Below are positions 5,996 through 11,759 of a stretch of DNA of 11,759 nt, one piece after another (within the stretch, counting starts at the first letter, position 1; each line of letters starts with the position of its first letter). The notes below the pieces were generated by a model. That model saw only the letters and a program-made list of their open reading frames with translations, had not been told where the DNA came from and made no database searches. This stretch comes from an uncultured Lachnobacterium sp. (lineage in GTDB: Bacteria > Bacillota > Clostridia > Lachnospirales > Lachnospiraceae): contig URLU01000056.1 of the NCBI GenBank assembly GCA_900548765.1, forward strand, positions 1 to 11,759, in the 5' to 3' direction. A program made the translations under genes and the position numbers.

Positions 5996-6013
5996 TCTCC
6001 TTGTAAAAGGAGA
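5996..6013 (+). promoter_or_regulatory. Hairpin enclosing the comEA ribosome binding site
   Basis: TCTCCTT (5996-6002) pairs perfectly with AAGGAGA (6007-6013) around a GTAA loop (6003-6006), which is a GNRA-type tetraloop. The ribosome site AAGGAG, 5 nt before ATG 6018, is thus fully paired. There is no U-run after the stem, so this is not a terminator. It should lower initiation at comEA unless melted by a factor, temperature or an upstream ribosome. Effect is inferred; the pairing is read directly. Confidence 0.7.
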
Positions 6014-6017
6014 AAAT

Positions 6018-6752
6018 ATGAAAAAATTAACAATTATAAAGACAGGAATACTATGCATATCTGTATGCATGGTTTTCTTGGGTTGTGGAACAAAGAAGAG
6101 TCCGGAGTATTACAGTTCACTGTCTGAGAGTGAACAGACCTCAGAAGAGGGCAAAGATACCACGGAGAGCGGGCCGGCTGATGGAGTGTCAGAGGCTGGT
6201 GCAGATCAAAATACATCAGCGGATGATGCTGTGGCTTCAAATGCTGACAGGTCAGAATCGAAAACAGACACATCTGACTTGTGCGTGTATGTCTGCGGAG
6301 AGGTAATTAATCCGGGAGTTTATACTCTGACAAAGGGAGCCAGAGTCTGCGATGCAATCGAGCTTGCCGGTGGTTTTACAGAGACTGCGGCGGTGGATTA
6401 TCTCAATCAGGCAGACTATGTCACAGATTCCCAAAAGCTCTATGTGCCCTCACAGGATGAGGTGAATAAGCTCATAGAAGAAGGTGTGGGCTTTCAGGAT
6501 GGGGGCGGACAGAGCCCTGTATCAGATGGAACGCAAACTGCAAATGCAGACAGCGCAGGTAAAATCAACATTAACACTGCCGATGTATCAGAGCTTACTA
6601 CCATTACAGGTATAGGTGAGACCAGAGCTAAGGCTATAGTTGATTACCGCACAGAGCAGGGCAGCTTTAAGGACACGAGGGACATCACAAATGTTTCCGG
6701 AATCGGTGACGCAACCTACGAAAAGATAAAAGATAGTATATGCGTTAATTAA
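6018..6752 (+). CDS. comEA: ComEA-like DNA-binding lipoprotein (SLBB plus helix-hairpin-helix)
   Basis: Probable surface receptor that binds double-stranded DNA and hands it to the ComEC channel. The 244 residues divide into a signal peptide with a lipobox-like end (VFLGC, cysteine 23), an acidic Ser/Asp/Ala-rich linker (about 30-87), an SLBB domain (about 88-145; VCGEVINPGVYTL at 92-104), a Gly/Ser/Asp linker, and two C-terminal helix-hairpin-helix motifs (ITGIG 196-200 and VSGIG 226-230). This is the ComEA layout, but the N-terminus looks like a lipoprotein signal rather than the permanent membrane helix of the Bacillus protein. The lipobox has Phe at -3, so this is likely but not certain. 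It heads a packed operon that ends in comEC. Start is ATG 6018 with AAGGAG 5 nt upstream, enclosed in a hairpin. Whether the organism is transformable cannot be told from here. Confidence 0.88.
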   Translation: MKKLTIIKTGILCISVCMVFLGCGTKKSPEYYSSLSESEQTSEEGKDTTESGPADGVSEAGADQNTSADDAVASNADRSESKTDTSDLCVYVCGEVINPGVYTLTKGARVCDAIELAGGFTETAAVDYLNQADYVTDSQKLYVPSQDEVNKLIEEGVGFQDGGGQSPVSDGTQTANADSAGKININTADVSELTTITGIGETRAKAIVDYRTEQGSFKDTRDITNVSGIGDATYEKIKDSICVN

Positions 6753-6780
6753 TAAATGAAAGCAGGTTGAGGGAGAAAAC

Positions 6781-7473
6781 ATGGCAAAAAAAGTCCTTGT
6801 TGTAGATGATGAAAAATTAATAGTAAAGGGTATCCGGTTCAGTCTTGAACAGGATGGAATGGAAGTTGATTGTGCCTATGATGGCGAGGAGGCTTTTAAT
6901 CTGGCAAAAGAAAACCAGTATGACATGATACTGCTTGATATCATGCTGCCAAAGATGGATGGCTTTGAGGTGTGCCAGGCAATTAGAGAGTTTTCAGATG
7001 TACCTATTATCATGCTCACAGCAAAGGGCGATGATATGGATAAGATTCTGGGTCTTGAATATGGTGCTGATGATTATATCACCAAGCCATTTAATATACT
7101 TGAGGTGAAGGCGAGAATCAAGGCAATCATGAGACGTACATCTCCTGCCAAGCCAAAGACAGTTGATGACTCTGTTATTGAAAAGGGTGACTTGAAGCTT
7201 GACTGTGAGAGCAGACGTTTATTCATACTTGGAAATGAAATAAACCTGACAGCCAGAGAGTTTGAACTTTTAGAGCTTATGGTCAGGAATGAGAACAAGG
7301 TCTACAGCAGGGAAAATCTCCTGACAATGGTATGGGGACAGGATTATCCGGGTGATGTGAGGACTGTCGATGTACATGTCCGTAGATTGCGTGAAAAAAT
7401 AGAGCTAAACCCAAGTGAGCCTAAGTATGTTCACACAAAATGGGGTGTGGGATACTACTATAATCAGAAATAG
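6781..7473 (+). CDS. OmpR/PhoB-type response regulator
   Basis: Cytoplasmic transcription factor activated by phosphotransfer from the kinase encoded next. The 230 residues hold a receiver domain (1-118) with acidic pocket D9/D10, phospho-acceptor D53, T80 and K102, and a C-terminal winged-helix DNA-binding domain (about 130-228) with recognition helix near 195-207 (TVDVHVRRLREKI) and wing GVGYYYN (222-228). All key residues are present, so it should be functional. The start ATG 6781 has a GAGGGAG site 5 nt upstream. It lies 28 nt after comEA and 14 nt before the kinase gene. Its targets are unknown; it is in the WalR/PhoP-like subgroup by eye, but the context differs from the walRK operon. 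Confidence 0.95.
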   Translation: MAKKVLVVDDEKLIVKGIRFSLEQDGMEVDCAYDGEEAFNLAKENQYDMILLDIMLPKMDGFEVCQAIREFSDVPIIMLTAKGDDMDKILGLEYGADDYITKPFNILEVKARIKAIMRRTSPAKPKTVDDSVIEKGDLKLDCESRRLFILGNEINLTAREFELLELMVRNENKVYSRENLLTMVWGQDYPGDVRTVDVHVRRLREKIELNPSEPKYVHTKWGVGYYYNQK

Positions 7474-7487
7474 CAGGAAGGGTATTA

Positions 7488-8939
7488 ATGCATAAGAATG
7501 TTCGCTTTTTAGATTTCCTTAAAAGCTTAAAATTTAGATTTATTATTTTGATAACAGCGGTGATTGTGATTCCGGGAGTGCTCCTGTGCTTTGGAATCCT
7601 AAACTCCTATGAATCAAGGGCTGTGTCTATCCGCGAGAGTGAGGTCTTAAGCCAGGCAAAGATACTGGCAAACCAGATTGCAACAAGCGGCTATCTGGAA
7701 AATGGCGGAGCTGATTCCCAGGAGCTAAAGGCAAAGGTGGATATGCTCACTACAATTTATGATGGCAGAGTCATGGTTGTAGATGATGAATTCAAAATTA
7801 TTACAGATACATACAATCTGGATGATAACAAGACCATAATTTCCAAAGAGGTTGTAAAAAGCTTTGCAGGAGCAGAGACAGTTAATTACGACTCAGAGAA
7901 CCACTATATTGAGCTTTCCATTCCCATTACCAATCCGGATGATGAAAAAAGTGCGGTAATTGGTGCCATGGTTGTAAGTGTGTCCACAGACAACATCGTG
8001 CTTAATCTGGTATATCTCTCTCAGATAGCCATTATTATTGAGGTTATTCTGGCAGCTGTTGGGCTTTTCCTTGGTATTTTCTGCACTATTAAAATGCTTA
8101 AGCCTTTTAACAAGCTGTCATCTGGCATTGAGGACATCAAGACTGGTTACAGTGAGTACAATCTTGAGATAAATGACTGCACAGAGACCAGAAAGATATG
8201 TGAGGACATTAATTCCATGCTTTCCAGCATGAAGGTTATGGATGATTCCCGTCAGGAATTTGTGTCAAATGTGTCTCATGAATTAAAGACCCCTCTTACC
8301 TCCATGAAGGTGTTGGCAGATTCTATCAACAGCATGGGAGACGAGGCACCAAAGGAACTCTATCAGGAGTTTATGGGGGATATTACCAATGAAATAGAGA
8401 GAGAGACAAAAATCATCAACGATTTGCTTTCACTTGTCAAGATGGATAAGTCCTCTGCAGACCTTAATATTGAAAGTGTGAATATCAATGAGCTGATTGA
8501 ACAGATATTAAAGAGGCTTCAGCCAATTGCAGAGAAGCAGCAGGTTGAGGTGGTGCTTGAGAGCTTCAGACCTGTAACGGCAGAGGTGGATGAGGTGAAG
8601 CTTTCCCTTGCCATTACAAACCTTGTGGAAAATGCTATCAAATACAACAAGAATGATGGAGAGGGCTGGGTACATGTGTCCCTTAATGCAGACCACCAGT
8701 ATTTTTACCTAAAGGTGGAGGATTCGGGAATGGGTATTCCGGAGGAGTCTCTTGAGCATATATATGAGCGATTTTATCGCGTGGATAAATCTCATTCCAG
8801 AGAGATTGGCGGTACCGGACTTGGGCTTGCCATAACAAGAAACTCCATCCTGATGCATAGGGGTGCCATAAAAGTGCACAGCATGCTGGGAGAAGGTACT
8901 ACCTTTGATGTGAGAGTGCCGCTTAATTATATTGCATAG
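7488..8939 (+). CDS. HAMP-containing sensor histidine kinase
   Basis: A 483-residue membrane kinase, partner of the preceding regulator. Membrane helix 1 is about 17-40 and helix 2 about 174-200. The external part between them (about 40-172), with a VMVVDDEFKIITDT core at 95-108, looks like a single PAS/Cache-type sensor. HAMP linker is about 201-253. The phospho-acceptor is H264 in VSHELKTPL. The ATPase domain has N box NLVENAIKYN (379-388), G1 DSGMGIP (412-418), F box YERFYRVDKS (426-435) and G2 GGTGLGLAI (441-449). The protein is complete. There is no cytoplasmic PAS, unlike WalK. The ribosome site AGGAAGG is 6 nt before ATG 7488. The ligand is unknown; the GerMN lipoprotein that follows is a plausible accessory. 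Confidence 0.95.
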   Translation: MHKNVRFLDFLKSLKFRFIILITAVIVIPGVLLCFGILNSYESRAVSIRESEVLSQAKILANQIATSGYLENGGADSQELKAKVDMLTTIYDGRVMVVDDEFKIITDTYNLDDNKTIISKEVVKSFAGAETVNYDSENHYIELSIPITNPDDEKSAVIGAMVVSVSTDNIVLNLVYLSQIAIIIEVILAAVGLFLGIFCTIKMLKPFNKLSSGIEDIKTGYSEYNLEINDCTETRKICEDINSMLSSMKVMDDSRQEFVSNVSHELKTPLTSMKVLADSINSMGDEAPKELYQEFMGDITNEIERETKIINDLLSLVKMDKSSADLNIESVNINELIEQILKRLQPIAEKQQVEVVLESFRPVTAEVDEVKLSLAITNLVENAIKYNKNDGEGWVHVSLNADHQYFYLKVEDSGMGIPEESLEHIYERFYRVDKSHSREIGGTGLGLAITRNSILMHRGAIKVHSMLGEGTTFDVRVPLNYIA

Positions 8940-8947
8940 GAGAGAAT

Positions 8948-9919
8948 ATGAAGAAAAAATTATCGGTTTTTATTATGATTCTATGCCTCTTACTATGCAC
9001 GACTTCGTGTGGCAGCAATAGTGAGGCAGCAAAATATCAGGTGTACTATCTTGATATGGATGAGACAAGCATAACAGGTGTTGACTATGAGCTTCAGGCT
9101 GGGGAGGGCAATCCGACTGAAATGGTTGATGAGCTTTTGGCGGCCATGAAGGAGGCTCCTGATGTGACAGGACTCAGGGCAACACTGCCGGACAATGTGG
9201 AGGTGCTTGACCATTCGGAAAATGGCTATCTGGTTACAATCAATTTTAACTCAGCCTATTATGAGATGGATAAGACTGAGGAAGTCTTGGTGAGGGCTGC
9301 GGTTGTTAAGACCATATCCCAGGTTAAGGAATACAGTTATGTGTCTTTTACAGTTGATTCGTCTCCGCTTATGAATGAGGCGGGAGAGCTGGTGGGCAGC
9401 ATGAATGCAGACAGCTTTGTGGAAAATCCGGGAGAGCAGATAAATACCAGTCAGGAGGTAATACTCACCCTGTATTTTTCTGATGATACCGGAACCAAGC
9501 TTGTGAAGAAAAACAGGGTGGTCCATTATAGCACCAATATTTCGCTTGAGAAGCTGGTTATGGAGCAGCTTATATACGGACCTAACGGCAGCAATGTGAA
9601 GGCTACAGTACCATCTGTGAGCAAACTGATAAATATATCGGTGGCTGACGGAATATGCTATGTGAGTCTTGATGACAATTTCAAAAATAATCTTAACAAT
9701 CAGATAACAGAGCAGGTAATATTGTATTCCATAGTGGATTCTCTTGCTTCACTTCCAGAGGTGGACAAGGTGCAGATATCCATTAACGGAGATACAAGCG
9801 GCAAGCTCATGTACAATTATGATTTGGCAGTGATGTATGAGCCGGATGAATCCCTGGTTGCAGGGGAGGAGACTCAGGAGGCTGTATCAGATACAGAGGA
9901 GGTACAGGAGAATCAGTAA
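8948..9919 (+). CDS. Lipoprotein with two GerMN domains
   Basis: A 323-residue exported protein. The signal peptide (1-20) ends in TTSC with cysteine 21 as the probable lipid site; threonine at -3 is not ideal. Two GerMN-type repeats follow: about 53-150 (NPTEMVDELLAAM...LPDNVEVL) and about 177-290 (ISLEKLVMEQLIYGP...TVPSVSKL). A short acidic tail ends the protein. Two such domains occur in Bacillus GerM, a spore-envelope protein; a GerMN domain also occurs in actinobacterial LpqB, which is encoded after mtrA-mtrB and modulates that sensor. Directly following a regulator/kinase pair here, it may similarly tune the kinase at the membrane; this is inference. The start ATG 8948 is 8 nt after the kinase stop, and the ribosome site AGGAGAG overlaps that stop codon. 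Confidence 0.88.
   Translation: MKKKLSVFIMILCLLLCTTSCGSNSEAAKYQVYYLDMDETSITGVDYELQAGEGNPTEMVDELLAAMKEAPDVTGLRATLPDNVEVLDHSENGYLVTINFNSAYYEMDKTEEVLVRAAVVKTISQVKEYSYVSFTVDSSPLMNEAGELVGSMNADSFVENPGEQINTSQEVILTLYFSDDTGTKLVKKNRVVHYSTNISLEKLVMEQLIYGPNGSNVKATVPSVSKLINISVADGICYVSLDDNFKNNLNNQITEQVILYSIVDSLASLPEVDKVQISINGDTSGKLMYNYDLAVMYEPDESLVAGEETQEAVSDTEEVQENQ
9906..9911 (+). promoter_or_regulatory. comEC ribosome site, long spacing
   Basis: AGGAGA within the last codons of the GerMN gene is the only good site near the comEC start, but it is 15 nt before ATG 9927. Initiation is probably helped by ribosomes ending at the TAA at 9917-9919. Confidence 0.5.
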
Positions 9920-9926
9920 GCGTCCA

Positions 9927-11759
9927 ATGGTGATGCTCGCAATTGTATATCTGTTTGGAATTCTGTTTTGCAGTACAGGAAATGGTGTCTATGCTTTTGC
10001 CGGCACCATATTAGCTTTTGGTATATGCTTTAAACTGGTAAAAAAAGGGAACTGGAAAAGGTTTATAGTGTGGAGTCTTGCACTTCTCATGGCCTTTTCT
10101 GCTTCCTGTCTGAGATACCGGCATGAGAGCACAAAAAGAGAAGCATATCTGACGCAGATATATGATGGGGAAACGATAAGTGTATGGGGAGAGATATACA
10201 AAAAAGAATATAAAAATGGCAGCTATAATGTATACATATCAAAGTCTGCTGTGGATTTCGGGAAGGGTATAGTACCCTGCAACGATATACTGGTCTATTT
10301 AAGTTCTGACGATTATTCAATCGGTGATATTCTCAAGGTTGATGGAAAATTTAAAGCCTTTGCTGTGGCGTCAAATGAGGGAGAGTTTGACCTAAGGCAG
10401 TTTTATTTGTCACAGAAGATTGATATGGCAGTAAAGGGAGAAAAGTGCAGTGTGCTGGCAGATGGAGGCTTCTCAATTGGGAGCTTCTGCTATGGTGAAT
10501 GGCTTTATGAGACGAGATGCGCACTTGTAAAATCCTTTGAAGCTATAACAGATGAAATTACATCGGGAATCCTGTGCTCCATGATACTCGGGGATAAGAC
10601 ACTGATAGATGCAGATATAAAGAGCCTGTATCAGGCTTCGGGAATCTCCCATATACTGGCTATATCGGGGCTTCATATTTCCATAATCGGAGTGAGCTTG
10701 TACAGATTAATGCGCAAAAAGGGTGTGTCATTTCTGATGGCGCAGCTGAATGCCAGCATCATTATACTGGCATATGGATTCATGACTGGAAATGCCATAT
10801 CAACGAAAAGAGCAGTCTGTATGTTTATCCTGGTAACTTTCGCAAATACGCTTGGCAGAAGCTATGATATGCTTAATGCCTTGGGGATAGCAGTGCTTAT
10901 TATACTTGTTGAAAATCCATTTGTCATAGGTTATGCAGGCTTCGTGTTTTCGGTAGTGGCGATAATTGCCATAGGACTTGTTGTGCCAGTGTATGGGGAA
11001 AGAGATTATACAGAAAAGACAGACCGGAAAGACCGCGGGACAGATAGGAACCGGTGCGGGGTGACAGATTTTGCCGGAGATAAGGTATTGAATATAAAAG
11101 CAAGCCTGCTCAGTGGACTTGCAATCCAGCTCACAACCCTTCCTCTGGTCAGCTTCTACTATTATGAGATACCAACCTATGCTGTATTTTTAAATATGCT
11201 TATATTACCACTGTTAAATATTTTATTCCTATCCGGGCTGTCAGCTGCCCTTATAGGGCTTAAATGCAGATGGCTTGCCAGGATTGCTGTTGTGCCGGCA
11301 GGAGTGGTTTTAAAGCTTTATGAGACCCTGTGTAATATAACAATGGAGCTTCCACAGCCGCAGATAATAGTTGGAAAGCCATCGACAGGAAAACTTATAC
11401 TCTATTATGCCGTGCTTGGGGCAGGACTTATTATCTTAAAGAACCTGCGCCAGAGAGAAAAAAGTGGTCAGATGAGACTTATTAAAGTCTGCCTTATGGT
11501 CTTACTGTGCCTGATACTCCTAAGCCATAAAAAGCTGGGCTTTGAAATTGACATGCTTGATGTGGGGCAGGGAGATGGAATATACATATCGACCGGTGAA
11601 AACTATAATTTGTTTATAGATGGAGGCAGCACCAGTGAGAGCAGGCTTGCCAGATACACCATACTTCCGTTTTTGAAGTCCAAGGGAGTGAGAAAAATAG
11701 ATTACTGGTTTATAAGCCATGCAGACCAGGATCACATCAGTGCCATAGAGGATGTGCTG
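9927..11759 (+). CDS. comEC: ComEC/Rec2 DNA-uptake channel, 3' end cut by the window
   Basis: Inner-membrane channel through which single-stranded DNA enters during transformation. The frame is open for 611 codons to the last base of the window, with no stop or frameshift. Order seen: two or so membrane helices (1-65); an N-terminal OB-like soluble part (about 70-185); the polytopic competence domain from about 200 to 535, with the conserved LAISGLHISIIG (SGLH at 247-250); then the start of the metallo-beta-lactamase-like domain (from about 539: DVGQGDG 545-551 and metal motif H598-x-D600-x-D602-H603). A charged loop (358-387) is unusual. The start is uncertain: no in-frame start lies between the ATG at 9846, which lacks a ribosome site, and 9927. 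The frame upstream reads ISKRP, the usual opening of ComEC proteins, but without a start codon. Confidence 0.93.
   Translation, partial: MVMLAIVYLFGILFCSTGNGVYAFAGTILAFGICFKLVKKGNWKRFIVWSLALLMAFSASCLRYRHESTKREAYLTQIYDGETISVWGEIYKKEYKNGSYNVYISKSAVDFGKGIVPCNDILVYLSSDDYSIGDILKVDGKFKAFAVASNEGEFDLRQFYLSQKIDMAVKGEKCSVLADGGFSIGSFCYGEWLYETRCALVKSFEAITDEITSGILCSMILGDKTLIDADIKSLYQASGISHILAISGLHISIIGVSLYRLMRKKGVSFLMAQLNASIIILAYGFMTGNAISTKRAVCMFILVTFANTLGRSYDMLNALGIAVLIILVENPFVIGYAGFVFSVVAIIAIGLVVPVYGERDYTEKTDRKDRGTDRNRCGVTDFAGDKVLNIKASLLSGLAIQLTTLPLVSFYYYEIPTYAVFLNMLILPLLNILFLSGLSAALIGLKCRWLARIAVVPAGVVLKLYETLCNITMELPQPQIIVGKPSTGKLILYYAVLGAGLIILKNLRQREKSGQMRLIKVCLMVLLCLILLSHKKLGFEIDMLDVGQGDGIYISTGENYNLFIDGGSTSESRLARYTILPFLKSKGVRKIDYWFISHADQDHISAIEDVL

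Noticed and set aside
5996..6013. Hairpin before comEA as terminator of the arginine operon
   Set aside because: The stem is short and followed by AAAT rather than a T-run, and it contains the comEA ribosome site.
6781..8939. Assignment of the two-component pair as walR-walK
   Set aside because: The kinase lacks the cytoplasmic PAS of WalK and the neighbours are com genes and a GerMN lipoprotein rather than walH, walI and the htrA group.
1..11759. CRISPR array, transposon, tRNA or rRNA
   Set aside because: No regularly spaced direct repeats, transposase-like protein, terminal inverted repeats or RNA-gene-like folds were seen in the gaps, all of which are short apart from 1-237 and 1971-2169.

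Overview
The window looks like a chromosomal segment of an anaerobic low-to-medium GC Firmicute, most likely a Lachnospiraceae member (Roseburia/Agathobacter/Butyrivibrio type). I base this on the AT-biased Gram-positive gene style, strong AGGAGG-type ribosome sites, the style of the arginine enzymes and the sensor kinase, and Gram-positive competence proteins (ComEA, ComEC). The genus is a guess from protein style, not from a search. No mobile element, rRNA, tRNA or CRISPR array is visible.

Region 1 (1-740): a gene-free leader with a strong stem-loop, then a small four-helix membrane protein of unknown function. It ends in a bidirectional intrinsic terminator shared with the convergent argG.

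Region 2 (744-5949): arginine biosynthesis. argG is on the minus strand and diverges from a plus-strand set argC - GNAT acetyltransferase - argB - argD. The divergent control region carries a pair of ArgR-type ARG boxes (2041-2058 and 2062-2079) with the 3-bp gap known for ArgR hexamer binding, and two further palindromes near the argC start. ArgC, ArgB and ArgD catalyse three consecutive steps from N-acetylglutamate to N-acetylornithine. The gene that often sits between argC and argB in Gram-positive clusters (argJ) is absent and a GNAT protein occupies its place. ArgB carries the sequence marks of the arginine-inhibited, hexameric type.

Region 3 (6018-11759): a tightly packed plus-strand set with gaps of 28, 14, 8 and 7 nt: a ComEA-like DNA-binding lipoprotein, an OmpR-type response regulator, a HAMP sensor kinase, a GerMN-domain lipoprotein, and the first 611 residues of ComEC, cut by the window end. 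The usual comEA-comEC pair is thus split by a two-component system plus its probable partner lipoprotein, an arrangement reminiscent of actinobacterial mtrA-mtrB-lpqB. The comEA ribosome site is fully enclosed in a 7-bp hairpin with a GUAA loop, suggesting translational control of the first gene.

The most interesting points are the GNAT in the argJ position, the two-component/GerMN module inside a DNA-uptake operon, and the occluded comEA ribosome site. All functional statements are from sequence reading; no database search was run.
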